Assembly: GCA_017429165.1 (NCBI GenBank)
Contig: JAFRPL010000007.1
Span: forward strand, 112,771-176,770
Direction: 5' to 3'
Origin: Clostridia bacterium
Lineage (GTDB): Bacteria > Bacillota > Clostridia > Oscillospirales > CAG-382
Length of the DNA stretch: 64,000 nt
The notes under the pieces are model-generated. The model did not search any database. It saw only the letters and a list, made by a program, of their open reading frames with translations, and was not told where the DNA came from. Made by a program: the position numbers and the translations under genes. Below, piece after piece: positions 43,210 to 51,492 of this stretch. Position 1 is the first letter of the stretch. Each line of letters begins with the position of its first letter.

Positions 43210-45012
43210 ATGAAACAAAAAAAGCAAAACGAGATCGGCGTGCTTCTCGGCTACGCCGGGAGGTACAGGGCGCTGACGTTTTTAGGGATGTTCCTTTCGG
43301 CAGTCGCCATGATCATGGGGATGGCTCCTTACGTCTGTATCTGGCTGGCGGCGCGGGATCTGATCCGAGTCGCGCCGGACTGGACGGAGGCGACCGGGAT
43401 CGCAAAATACGGCTGGGCGGCGTTCGCATTCGCCTTCGGCGGCATTATCGTATACTTCGCCGCGCTGATGTGCACGCACCTTGCGGCGTTCCGCACCGCC
43501 GCGAACATCAGAAAGAGGGGTGTCGCGCATTTGATGAAAACGCCTCTCGGCTTCTTTGACAACAACGCTTCGGGACTGCTCCGCAACCGTCTGGACGGGG
43601 GAGCCGCGGAGACCGAAACGCTGCTCGCGCACAACCTCGCCGACATCGTCGGCACGGCGGCGATGTTTGTCGGAATGCTCGTTCTGATGTTCGTTTTTGA
43701 CTGGCGTATGGGCGCGGCGTGTCTTGTCGCCGCCGTGATATCCGTTCTCGCCATGTTCGCGATGATGGGCGGCAAGAACGCGAAGCTGATGATGGAATAT
43801 CAGCAGGCGCAGGACGTGATGAGCAAAGCCGGCACGGAATACGTGCGCGGCATCCCCGTCGTCAAGGTCTTTCAGCAGACGGTGTACTCCTTCAAGGCGT
43901 TCAAAGCGGCGATAGAGGATTACAGCGCCAAAGCGGAAAAATACACAGGGGGCGTGTGCCGGGTTCCTCAATCGGTCAACCTGACCGCAACGGAGGGCGT
44001 CTTCATCTTCCTCGTCCCCGCGGTGCTTCTGATCGCGCCGTCCGCACTTTCTGCAGGAAACTTTGCCGGATTCATCACGAATTTCGCGTTCTACGCTGTG
44101 TTCTCCGCGATCGTTTCAACGGCGCTGGCGAGGATCATGTTCGCTTCCGCCGGTCTGATGCTTGCCAAAACGGCGCTCGCCCGCATCGACACGGTCATGA
44201 ACGCGCCGACGCTTGAGATCACCTGTGATCCGCAGGCGCCGAAGGACAACGGCGTGGAGTTCAAAGACGTTACCTTCACTTACGACGGCGCAAACGTTCC
44301 GGCGCTCGATCACGTTTCGTTCAAGGTCCTGCCCGGTCAGACGGTGGCGCTCGTCGGTCCGTCCGGCGGCGGTAAAACGACGGCGGCGAGTCTGATCCCG
44401 CGTTTCTGGGACGTATCGTCCGGCGAGGTCCTTGTCGGCGGCGTCAACGTGAAGGATATCGATCCGCACGTTTTGATGGATAAAGTCGCGTTCGTCTTCC
44501 AGAACACCCGCCTTTTCAAGACTTCGATCCTTGAAAACGTGCGCGCCGCGCGTCTGGGCGCATCGCGTGAGGAAGTCCTCTCGGCGCTTCACGCCGCGCA
44601 GTGCGACGATATTATAGAAAAACTTCCGAACGGAATAGATACTCTGATCGGCTCGGATGGAACGTATCTTTCGGGAGGCGAACAGCAGCGCGTGGCGCTT
44701 GCCCGTGCGATCCTGAAAAACGCCCCTATCATCGTGCTTGACGAGGCGACGGCGTTCGCCGATCCCGAAAACGAGGCGCTGATCCAAAAGGCGCTGAAAA
44801 CGCTGACCGAGGGACGCACGGTCATCATGATCGCGCACCGGCTCTCGACCGTAGTCGGAGCCGACAGGATCGTTGTCCTTGAAGGCGGTAAAGTCGTCGA
44901 GGAAGGCACGCACGACGAGCTTGCCTCGGGCGGCGGACTTTACGAGCGGATGTGGAAGGAATACAATCAGGCGGTCAAATGGAAGATCGCATCCGTAAAG
45001 GAGGGCGCTTGA
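43210..45012 (+). CDS. ABC half-transporter (permease-ATPase fusion), first of a heterodimer
   Basis: 600 residues: six membrane helices (about 18-320) and an ATPase domain with Walker A GPSGGGKTT, signature LSGGEQQR, Walker B IIVLDEATAFADPE and H-loop IAHRL. The domain order and the AFADPENE variation after Walker B recall YbtP/IrtA-type subunits, which in other bacteria import ferric siderophores although they have exporter architecture. It is followed one base later by its partner. Export of a metabolite made by the downstream methyltransferases is the alternative. Confidence 0.9.
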   Translation: MKQKKQNEIGVLLGYAGRYRALTFLGMFLSAVAMIMGMAPYVCIWLAARDLIRVAPDWTEATGIAKYGWAAFAFAFGGIIVYFAALMCTHLAAFRTAANIRKRGVAHLMKTPLGFFDNNASGLLRNRLDGGAAETETLLAHNLADIVGTAAMFVGMLVLMFVFDWRMGAACLVAAVISVLAMFAMMGGKNAKLMMEYQQAQDVMSKAGTEYVRGIPVVKVFQQTVYSFKAFKAAIEDYSAKAEKYTGGVCRVPQSVNLTATEGVFIFLVPAVLLIAPSALSAGNFAGFITNFAFYAVFSAIVSTALARIMFASAGLMLAKTALARIDTVMNAPTLEITCDPQAPKDNGVEFKDVTFTYDGANVPALDHVSFKVLPGQTVALVGPSGGGKTTAASLIPRFWDVSSGEVLVGGVNVKDIDPHVLMDKVAFVFQNTRLFKTSILENVRAARLGASREEVLSALHAAQCDDIIEKLPNGIDTLIGSDGTYLSGGEQQRVALARAILKNAPIIVLDEATAFADPENEALIQKALKTLTEGRTVIMIAHRLSTVVGADRIVVLEGGKVVEEGTHDELASGGGLYERMWKEYNQAVKWKIASVKEGA

Positions 45013-45013
45013 A

Positions 45014-46756
45014 ATGATGGGAAAGAAGCTTCAGAAGAAGTACGCGCTGACCGATAAGGGTTTAAGAAACACGAGAGTCGGCGCCGCGTGGACGGTCGTC
45101 GTCAACCTGCTTATGATGGCGGGAATGGGGATCTTATATTTTCTGATGCAAAAGTATATGAATACGCTGACGGGCGGCGACGCCCTGCCGAACGCGTGGC
45201 TTTTTATCGGGCTTGTCGCCGCGTTCGTGGTTTTGTCGTTTATCACGCACCTGCAGCAGTATCATAATACCTACGGACTTGTTTACAGAGAGATCAAGGA
45301 TACGAGAATCTCACTTGCTGAGCGGCTGCGCCGTCTGCCGCTCGGATATTTCGGAAAACGCGATCTCGCCGATCTGACCGAGACCGTCATGGGCGACGTC
45401 AACCGTCTGGAGCACGTCTGGTCTCACTGCCTCGGTTACCTCTACGGAGCGTATATCTCAACGGCGATCATCGCCCTCGTGCTCTTTATCTACGACTGGC
45501 GCATGGCGATCGCCTGCCTGTGGGGCGTCCCTGTCGCTTTCATTCTGCTTTTCGGCAGCAGGAAGTTACAGAAGCGCGCGTCCGCAAAACTGAAATCAGA
45601 CGCTCTGGCGGTATCCGACAATATTCAGGAATCACTTGAGAACATCCGCGAGATCAGGGCGACCAACCGCGAAAAGGATTATCTTGACAGACTTTACAAA
45701 AAGATCGACAGATTTGAAAAAACGAACAGAAAAGGCGAGCTTGTGACCGGTCTGTTCGTCAACGGTGCTTCCGTCATCATGCGCCTCGGCGTCGCCACGA
45801 CGATCCTCACCGGCGCCTCTCTCATCCTTTCGGGAAAGATCGACTTTATGCTGATGTTCATGTTCCTTATGGTCATCACCCGCGTTTACGCCCCGTTCGA
45901 TCAGGCTCTCGCGCTGATCGCGGAGATGTTCGTCTCGCAGGTCTCGGCAAACCGTCTCAATGAGATTTATGACACGCCGACGGCGGAAGGAGCGGAAAAA
46001 TTCACGCCAAACGGACACGATATCGTTTTTGAAAACGTTTCCTTCGCCTACGACGACCACGACGTACTGAACGGCGTCAGCTTTACCGCAAAGGAAGGAG
46101 AGGTAACGGCGCTCGTCGGTCCCTCCGGTTCCGGAAAGAGCACCTGCGCCCGTCTTGCCGCGCGTCTGTGGGATATAAACAAAGGAATAATTAAGGTCGG
46201 CGGCGTGGATATATCGACCGTCGATCCCGAGGTTTTACTCACCGATTATTCGATGGTATTTCAGGACGTCGTGCTGTTTGACGACACCGTTATGGAAAAT
46301 ATCCGTCTCGGAAAGCACGGCGCGACAGACGAGGAGGTTTTAGCTGCGGCAAAGGCGGCGAACTGCGACGAGTTCGTCGAAAAACTTCCGGACGGTTATA
46401 AGACTCCGATCGGAGAAAACGGCGCAAAGCTTTCCGGCGGCGAGCGTCAGCGCATTTCGATCGCCCGGGCGCTTTTAAAAGACGCGCCGATCGTGCTTCT
46501 CGACGAAGCGACGGCTTCCCTTGACGTGGAAAACGAAACGAAGGTTCAGAGCGCGCTGTCGCGCCTGCTTGCGGGAAAGACCGTTCTTGTCATCGCTCAC
46601 CGGATGCGCACCGTTTCCGGCGCGGACAAGATCGTCGTTCTGAAAGAAGGCAAAGTATCTGAGCAAGGCAGACCGGAAGAACTTTTGAAAAACGAAAACA
46701 GTCTCTTCCGTCATATGGCGGAGCTTCAGTCGGCAAACGCCGCATGGAGCGTATAA
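45014..46756 (+). CDS. ABC half-transporter (permease-ATPase fusion), second of a heterodimer
   Basis: 580 residues with six membrane helices in the first 310 and an ATPase with Walker A GPSGSGKST, signature LSGGERQR, Walker B IVLLDEATASLDVE and H-loop IAHRM. The cytoplasmic loops of the membrane domain (ENIREIRATNREKDYLDRLY) fit the IrtB/YbtQ side of such pairs. The start is chosen at the first of two adjacent ATGs directly after the partner's stop codon. With 43210-45012 it forms one transporter. Confidence 0.9.
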   Translation: MMGKKLQKKYALTDKGLRNTRVGAAWTVVVNLLMMAGMGILYFLMQKYMNTLTGGDALPNAWLFIGLVAAFVVLSFITHLQQYHNTYGLVYREIKDTRISLAERLRRLPLGYFGKRDLADLTETVMGDVNRLEHVWSHCLGYLYGAYISTAIIALVLFIYDWRMAIACLWGVPVAFILLFGSRKLQKRASAKLKSDALAVSDNIQESLENIREIRATNREKDYLDRLYKKIDRFEKTNRKGELVTGLFVNGASVIMRLGVATTILTGASLILSGKIDFMLMFMFLMVITRVYAPFDQALALIAEMFVSQVSANRLNEIYDTPTAEGAEKFTPNGHDIVFENVSFAYDDHDVLNGVSFTAKEGEVTALVGPSGSGKSTCARLAARLWDINKGIIKVGGVDISTVDPEVLLTDYSMVFQDVVLFDDTVMENIRLGKHGATDEEVLAAAKAANCDEFVEKLPDGYKTPIGENGAKLSGGERQRISIARALLKDAPIVLLDEATASLDVENETKVQSALSRLLAGKTVLVIAHRMRTVSGADKIVVLKEGKVSEQGRPEELLKNENSLFRHMAELQSANAAWSV

Positions 46757-46771
46757 AGAAAGGATAAAAAC

Positions 46772-47557
46772 ATGAAACCCGACTATAAAAACTGGATGCC
46801 GAAAGGCATGGTGCTCTCCGCGGTGATCGCGGCGGCGGTATTTCTTCTGTTGTTCATCGTTTTCGGCTTGACCGGGATCGTTTCCGGCACGCTGAAAACC
46901 GTTCTGTTCATCGTTTTTCTCATTCTCACGGTCGTCTGCCTTTGCGTTTCGGCGTGGATGATCCTGATGTACCGCGCGTTCGATTATAACGGCAAACGCA
47001 AAATGTCGCGTCAGATCATCGAAGGCGTCGCGGGGTACGTTAAACTGCCGGACGGCGGGAAAGGTCTTGACGTGGGCTGCGGCAGCGGGGCGCTCACCAT
47101 TGCCTGCGCTAAGCGCAATCCGAACGCTTCCTTTATCGGCGTCGACCGCTGGGGAAAGGAATACGCCTCCTTCAATAAGCCGCTCTGCGAAAGAAACGCA
47201 AAAGCGGAGGGCGTGAAAAACGTCACGTTCGAGCGCGGCGACGCCTGCCGGCTCGATTTCCCGGACGAAACCTTCGACGCGGTGACGAGCAACTACGTTT
47301 ACCATAACATCCCGACAGACGACCGTCAGGCGATCCTGCTTGAAACACTGCGCGTGCTGAAAAAAGGCGGTGTTTTCGCCCTGCACGACATCTTTTCAAA
47401 ATCCAAGTACGGCGATATACAGGCGTTTGTGAAAAAGCTGAAGGATATGGGCTATGAAAAGGTCGAACTGATCGATTCGACCGGCAGATTCATGACAAAA
47501 TGGGAATCGGTCTGGATGGAGCTTTCTGGCTCCGCGCTTCTGGTAGGCAGAAAATGA
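46772..47557 (+). CDS. Membrane-anchored class I SAM-dependent methyltransferase
   Basis: 261 residues. Two membrane helices (about 13-34 and 41-66) precede a Rossmann methyltransferase domain with motif I LDVGCGSGALTIA (about 98-110), acidic end of beta2 IGVDRW, and FDAVTSNYVYHNI. An anchored methyltransferase next to a transporter suggests a substrate that is lipid-bound or handed across the membrane. The stop codon overlaps the next start (ATGA). Confidence 0.9.
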   Translation: MKPDYKNWMPKGMVLSAVIAAAVFLLLFIVFGLTGIVSGTLKTVLFIVFLILTVVCLCVSAWMILMYRAFDYNGKRKMSRQIIEGVAGYVKLPDGGKGLDVGCGSGALTIACAKRNPNASFIGVDRWGKEYASFNKPLCERNAKAEGVKNVTFERGDACRLDFPDETFDAVTSNYVYHNIPTDDRQAILLETLRVLKKGGVFALHDIFSKSKYGDIQAFVKKLKDMGYEKVELIDSTGRFMTKWESVWMELSGSALLVGRK

Positions 47558-48390
47558 AAACGCATATTGAGAAAAACACCGTGCAGGAAACGCTCGTCAT
47601 CCCGCTTTACGGCCGCAAGCTCTGCACCGAGCAGTTCCCGAACCTGTTTCGGGATGAAAAAGCAGTCGAACTGATCGACCGCATCGACTACGATTTTTCC
47701 GCGCTTGAAAAGAGATCGAAGAGCTTCGCCCACCGTTTCGGCGCGCTGGAAGTCGCCATGCGCGAAAACGATCTGATGATCGAAGCAAAGGAATATCTGA
47801 AAGATCATCCCCGCGCCGCTCTTGTCAATCTCGGCTGCGGACTGGATCAGACGGCGGAAAACTGCGATAACGGAACGTGCATGATCTACAATCTCGACCT
47901 GCCCGACGTGATCGCCGTCAGAAACGAGCTTCTGCCCGAAAGCGACCGGATTAAAAACGTCGCCGCCGATCTGAACGATCAAAAGTGGTTTGATAAGATC
48001 GACGCCGAAAACGGCGTCTGCTTTCTCGCCGCGGGGGTGTTCTATTATTTCAAGACCGAAGACGTCAAGAAGTTGTTTTGCGAAATGGCGAAGCGTTTTC
48101 CCGGAGGAAGACTGGTCTTCGATACCGCAAACAGGCGCGCCGTGAATATCATGCTGAAAACCTGGGTGAAGGAAGCCGGCATCACGTCCATAGCCGATCA
48201 TTTCAGCGTTGAGAGCATTGAGAAAGATATTATCCCGTGGATGAAAAACGCGCGCGTTTCCGCACGCGGTTATATGCTCGGATATAACGATCTGAAGGAT
48301 CCGTCAGTCCCGCGGCTGTTCCGCTTAATGGCAAAGCTCGGCGACGGATATATGAAAATGCAGATCGTCAGAATGGATTTTACGGAGTGA
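47554..48390 (+). CDS. Leucine-carboxyl-methyltransferase-type (PF04072-like) SAM methyltransferase
   Basis: 278 residues from the ATG at 47554, which overlaps the previous stop; longer starts would overlap the upstream gene further. Motif I LVNLGCGLDQTAEN (about 90-103) followed by YNLDLPDVIAVRNEL is the signature of the LCM/Tcmp family, which methylates carboxyl groups or polyketide hydroxyls. FLAAGVFYYF is the conserved post-motif. The substrate is unknown; within this cluster, O-methylation of a small molecule is likely. Confidence 0.88.
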   Translation: MKTHIEKNTVQETLVIPLYGRKLCTEQFPNLFRDEKAVELIDRIDYDFSALEKRSKSFAHRFGALEVAMRENDLMIEAKEYLKDHPRAALVNLGCGLDQTAENCDNGTCMIYNLDLPDVIAVRNELLPESDRIKNVAADLNDQKWFDKIDAENGVCFLAAGVFYYFKTEDVKKLFCEMAKRFPGGRLVFDTANRRAVNIMLKTWVKEAGITSIADHFSVESIEKDIIPWMKNARVSARGYMLGYNDLKDPSVPRLFRLMAKLGDGYMKMQIVRMDFTE

Positions 48391-49020
48391 ATGAAAATGG
48401 GACTCTTCAAAAAATTCGTCAATCAGACGAGAAAGCCGGAGGGCTTTCTCGGTAAAATGATGGTAAACGGAATGAACGGCGGGCACGCGAAGCTCGCCGA
48501 CTGGGGAATGACGCATCTTAACGGGATCGCTCCCGCCGATATCGCCGAACTCGGCTGCGGCGGCGGACGGAACACAAAGGAGCTTTTGAAACGTTATCCG
48601 AAGGCGAAGATCACTGCGCTCGATTATTCGCCTGTCTCGGTCGATAAGGCGAAGGAACTCAATAAGGATATGATCGCGGCGGGCAGATGCGCCGTGATTT
48701 GCGGCAACGTCGCCGAGCTTCCTTTTGAGGACGGTGCGTTCGACCTTGCAACCGCATTTGAAACGGTCTATTTCTGGCCGGGACTTGAGCATTGCTTTGC
48801 CCAAGTGTACAGAATACTGAAGCCGGGCGGCGCGTTCATGATCTGCAACGAATCCGACGGCATGGATGAAACGAGCCGGAAGTACGAAAAGATCATCGAC
48901 GGGATGAAGTGTTACACGGCCGAAGAACTATCGGCGGCGCTGACGGCGGCGGGCTTTTCCGACGTCAGGGCCGATCATTATAACGGCAAGCCGTGGATCA
49001 CGGTCATCGCGAGAAAGTGA
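48391..49020 (+). CDS. Class I SAM-dependent methyltransferase (UbiE-like fold)
   Basis: 209 residues with motif I IAELGCGGGRNTKELL (about 51-66), ALDYSP, CGNVAELPFEDGAFDLA (motif II) and ILKPGGAFMICNE (motif III). The start codon follows the previous stop without a gap; an internal ATG two codons later is equally possible. The N-terminal region MKMGLFKKFVNQTRKPEGFLGKMM is a conserved lid seen in small-molecule methyltransferases of gut Clostridia. Substrate unknown. Confidence 0.9.
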   Translation: MKMGLFKKFVNQTRKPEGFLGKMMVNGMNGGHAKLADWGMTHLNGIAPADIAELGCGGGRNTKELLKRYPKAKITALDYSPVSVDKAKELNKDMIAAGRCAVICGNVAELPFEDGAFDLATAFETVYFWPGLEHCFAQVYRILKPGGAFMICNESDGMDETSRKYEKIIDGMKCYTAEELSAALTAAGFSDVRADHYNGKPWITVIARK

Positions 49021-49027
49021 GGGCGTT

Positions 49028-49084
49028 ATGCTGTCGCTTCTGAAGCTTGACTCGACGTGCCGGGAAAGAACAGAAAGCGTGTAA
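49028..49084 (+). CDS. Possible 18-codon leader-type reading frame between two methyltransferase genes
   Basis: An ATG nine bases after a GAGGGCG sequence opens MLSLLKLDSTCRERTESV and stops 2 bases before the likely ATG of the next gene. It could couple translation to that gene, or be chance. No similarity recognised. Confidence 0.2.
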   Translation: MLSLLKLDSTCRERTESV

Positions 49085-49086
49085 AT

Positions 49087-49704
49087 ATGTTTTGGGACAG
49101 AGTCGCCGGCGTTTACGACGTTTTCGCAAACGTCATCAACAGAAAAGTACACAAAGTATTGAAAACCGTCGTCGCAGATTTGATTTCACCGTCCGACGTG
49201 GTGCTTGAATGCGCCTGCGGGACGGGAATGCTCAGTACGGTCATCGCGCCGCGCTGCAAAAAGCTTGTCGCTACCGATTTTTCGGGAAAAATGCTTGAGA
49301 AAACGAGGAAAAAGTGCGCTGGATACGCAAACGTCGAATTACGGAAAGCCGATATCCTTTCTTTGGATGAACCCGACGGCAGCTTTGATAAAGTCGTCGC
49401 CGCAAATGTGATACATCTGCTCGACGAGCCGGAAAAGGCGCTGTCCGAGCTTGCCCGCGTGTGCCGACAGGACGGTACGCTGATCGTTCCGACTTATATG
49501 AACAGGGACAAAAACGGCAAAACGAGCGCTTTTGCAAAGACCGTCGGAAAAGCCGGCGCGGATTTCAAACGGCAGTTTACCGAAAGAAGCTATAGGGATT
49601 TCTTTACGGAAAACGGATTTGACGACGTTACGGTCGTTCCGATACACGGAAGGATCCCCTGCGCCGTCGCGGTGATCCGGCTGAATAAGGAGGGTGGTTC
49701 GTGA
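49087..49704 (+). CDS. Class I SAM-dependent methyltransferase
   Basis: 205 residues from the ATG at 49087 (MFWDRVAGVYDVFANV); a GTG at 49057 in the same frame would add ten residues, and neither start has a good ribosome site. Motif I here is VLECACGTGMLSTVI, with Cys in place of the first Gly of the usual GxGxG. LVATDFS, SFDKVVAANVIHLL and DGTLIVPTY are the later motifs. The closing segment VTVVPIHGRIPCAVAVIRL is typical of the family. It is the fourth methyltransferase of the cluster and overlaps the regulator gene. Confidence 0.88.
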   Translation: MFWDRVAGVYDVFANVINRKVHKVLKTVVADLISPSDVVLECACGTGMLSTVIAPRCKKLVATDFSGKMLEKTRKKCAGYANVELRKADILSLDEPDGSFDKVVAANVIHLLDEPEKALSELARVCRQDGTLIVPTYMNRDKNGKTSAFAKTVGKAGADFKRQFTERSYRDFFTENGFDDVTVVPIHGRIPCAVAVIRLNKEGGS

Positions 49705-50072
49705 AAAAAACAACGGAAGACTACGTGAAAATGATACGCCTCTTACAAAAGAAGAACGGTACGGTCCGCAGCATCGCCATCGCCGAAGCGTTCGGCGTGT
49801 CGAAGCCGACCGTTTCCAATATCGTAAAGCGTCTTGCGGCGGAAGGTTATATCACAGTGGGCAAAGATCACCTCATCGAACTGACTGAAAAAGGTCTTTT
49901 GCTCGCTGATGAAACGATCGAGCGCAACAGGACGATCCGGGAACTTTTGATCAGCCTCGGAGTCGAGAAAAGCGTTGCGGAAACGGACGCCTGCGAAATG
50001 GAACACGCCGTCAGCGCGCAAAGCCTTGCCGCTCTGAAAACCCTCGCAAAACGCAAATGTATTCAAGCTTGA
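49701..50072 (+). CDS. DtxR/MntR-family metal-dependent repressor (short form)
   Basis: 123 residues from a GTG that overlaps the previous stop, with AAGGAGGGT before it. The winged helix has TVRSIAIAEAFGVSKPTVSNIVKRL (split: VRSIAIAEAFGVSKP, residues about 21-35) and the dimerisation/metal region ends with TDACEMEHAVS, matching the Cys-x2-Glu-His metal ligands of DtxR. The C-terminal SH3-like domain is absent, as in MntR. The ancillary-site His in the RHR motif is Asn here (RNRTIREL), so metal selectivity may differ. It probably binds the GTTAGC palindromes at 39.0-39.3 kb and represses its own operon. Confidence 0.88.
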   Translation: MKKTTEDYVKMIRLLQKKNGTVRSIAIAEAFGVSKPTVSNIVKRLAAEGYITVGKDHLIELTEKGLLLADETIERNRTIRELLISLGVEKSVAETDACEMEHAVSAQSLAALKTLAKRKCIQA

Positions 50073-50141
50073 CAGAACAATGAAACAGCCGTTTCCAAAA
50101 AAGTGCGTGCAGTTAACATAAAACACATAATATAAATAATT

Positions 50142-50167
50142 CAGCGGCGGGAGAGATCCCGCCGCTG
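50142..50167. terminator. Strong hairpin after the DtxR-family gene
   Basis: CAGCGGCGGGA and TCCCGCCGCTG form a perfect 11-bp stem with a 4-base loop. T content after it is modest on either strand (GTTATTTC / AATTATTTATA). It separates the cluster from the convergent acetyltransferase gene and probably ends both transcripts. Confidence 0.65.
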
Positions 50168-50171
50168 CGCG

Positions 50172-50729
50172 TTATTTCATCTTTTTTTCAAAACGGAACA
50201 TTCCGTCGAATCCGTCGCCGTCGTCATAGTTGTTGACATCCCCTGTTGCCGGATCGTGGGGATCGGGATGGAAACGGTTGAAGAATTCCACTGCGTGAAA
50301 TCCGCATTTGTTGATGTAAAAGTGGATGTTCCGCGTTTCAAAATACGGCGTGCAGGTTTCCCACACGACGGTATCCGGATATCGTTCTTCAATCAGCTGC
50401 CACGCGCGGAAGCCGACCCCTTTGCTGTGTTCGTGCGGGATAACAAAGAGCAACTCCAGCTCGTTGTGATGTGACACGGGATCGAGCTTTACAACGGCTC
50501 CGCCTACGGGGCGCCCATCCTCCAGAATGCGCAGCGCTTCGGAATGTTCGCCGTCGATGCATCGCTCGATCGTGGCGCGGGAAATGATCTCGCCATCCTC
50601 CTCCATGTGATCGTCACGGCGACCGAATTCTTCCATCGCTCCGAAGCGGAACGCCTCCTGATTGTCGAGGATGAACCGCTCACGGTCATCCGGCGTGAGT
50701 GGTGCGAGCGTAACTGTTTTCGTTTTCAT
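50172..50729 (-). CDS. GNAT-family N-acetyltransferase
   Basis: 185 residues from the ATG at 50729, which has GGAGG at the right distance; a longer frame upstream lacks one. Motifs of the GNAT fold: LEDGRPVGGAVVKLD (beta4), NELELLFVIPHEHSKGVG (acetyl-CoA loop, here H-x-K-G-V-G) and YINKCGFHAVEFFNRF at the end. These enzymes acetylate amines of small molecules, peptides or proteins. It prefers ATC codons like the neighbouring island genes. Confidence 0.85.
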   Translation of the reverse strand: MKTKTVTLAPLTPDDRERFILDNQEAFRFGAMEEFGRRDDHMEEDGEIISRATIERCIDGEHSEALRILEDGRPVGGAVVKLDPVSHHNELELLFVIPHEHSKGVGFRAWQLIEERYPDTVVWETCTPYFETRNIHFYINKCGFHAVEFFNRFHPDPHDPATGDVNNYDDGDGFDGMFRFEKKMK

Positions 50730-50891
50730 AAAAACCTCCGTAAAATAAGCCCGGCAACAAAAGGGTATGATCCCCTTCATTCCGAGCTCACTCGACATCT
50801 TATCCGACAGGCGGCCTGCAAAGCTTTCACTTTACGATCCCCTACGCTACGGCGTACTGTCCTCCGATGACCGTTCTTTGATTGTGTTTTC

Positions 50892-50920
50892 ATTATATCA
50901 CAAATCCGGAAAAATGTCAA
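50892..50920 (-). promoter_or_regulatory. Consensus promoter of the acetyltransferase gene
   Basis: TTGACA (50920-50915), 17-base spacer and TATAAT (50897-50892) on the minus strand, both hexamers perfect. It overlaps the last codon of the DUF6809-type fragment. The leader is about 155 bases; I recognise no structure in it. Confidence 0.85.
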
Positions 50921-51060
50921 GACGTGCAAGCGGCGGGAGCGAGAGCGCCATCCGGGTTTCTGCCCATCAGCGAGAGCAGGTGTTTATACCTCTTGTTATC
51001 GTTCGGCATCTCCTCGTGCGGGTCTACGTTGCCGTACCACAGATCTTCAAGCAAAGTCAT
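50917..51060 (-). CDS. DUF6809-like small protein, probably truncated
   Basis: 47 residues starting MTLLEDLWYGNVDPHEE, the pattern of DUF6809 proteins that are common on Clostridia plasmids and conjugative elements, where they are about 90-110 residues. After SLMGRNPDG the frame becomes ALAPAACTS and stops, so the C-terminal half is gone. Its ATG overlaps the stop of the upstream small gene (ATGA). Confidence 0.65.
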   Translation of the reverse strand: MTLLEDLWYGNVDPHEEMPNDNKRYKHLLSLMGRNPDGALAPAACTS

Positions 51061-51254
51061 TCAAAGATCACCTCCAAAACATTGATTTTCTTCGTCGGCG
51101 CATCGATGATCTTGATAAGAAGCTCGTTTACGACCTCCACGCATCCGTCCTCGCCGATGACTTGCTTGCGGTATTCGTTGATACCTTTGACAAGCGCTCT
51201 CCATTCAAAATCGTCCAGAACGATGTGCCTTTTGGGCTGTTTTATGTATTTCAT
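51057..51254 (-). CDS. Small plasmid/ICE-type protein of unknown function
   Basis: 65 residues from the ATG at 51254 with GGGAGG seven bases upstream; a longer reading to 51410 would run through sequence that looks non-coding. It reads MKYIKQPKRHIVLDDFEW, then a helical segment with VVNELLIKIID. Together with the coupled DUF6809-like gene this is a common module of mobile elements in gut Clostridia. Function unknown. Confidence 0.65.
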   Translation of the reverse strand: MKYIKQPKRHIVLDDFEWRALVKGINEYRKQVIGEDGCVEVVNELLIKIIDAPTKKINVLEVIFE

Positions 51255-51318
51255 GGCGTTCGCCTCCCTTTGCGTATATTTTAGCGCAAAGAAGACTAAA
51301 AGACGAATGTGCGGATTC

Positions 51319-51339
51319 GCGGGATGATAGGACTCGAAC
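51319..51339 (-). other. tRNA 3'-end-like sequence, possible attachment-site remnant
   Basis: On the minus strand GTTCGAGTCCTATCATCCCG resembles the T-arm and acceptor end of a tRNA, and differs from the matching part of tRNA-Leu at 51492-51578 at about three positions. No complete tRNA surrounds it. Integrated elements often leave such copies at their ends. Confidence 0.45.
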
Positions 51340-51462
51340 GGAAAAGTGTGCAACCGGCGTGCAACGGAAACGATTTTCAACGGTCTCAAACTGACTTTAA
51401 CGAAAAACAAATAAGCCCGAAAACCCTTGTGAATAAAGGACTTTCGAGCATTTTGAGCAAAG

Positions 51463-51492
51463 AAAAATCCGGGTTAATAAACCCGGATTTTT
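51463..51492. terminator. Terminator of tRNA-Leu
   Basis: A perfect 13-bp inverted repeat AAAAATCCGGGTT / AACCCGGATTTTT with a 4-base loop, immediately after the tRNA 3' end on the minus strand. Being flanked by A and T runs it can work in both directions. Confidence 0.9.
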
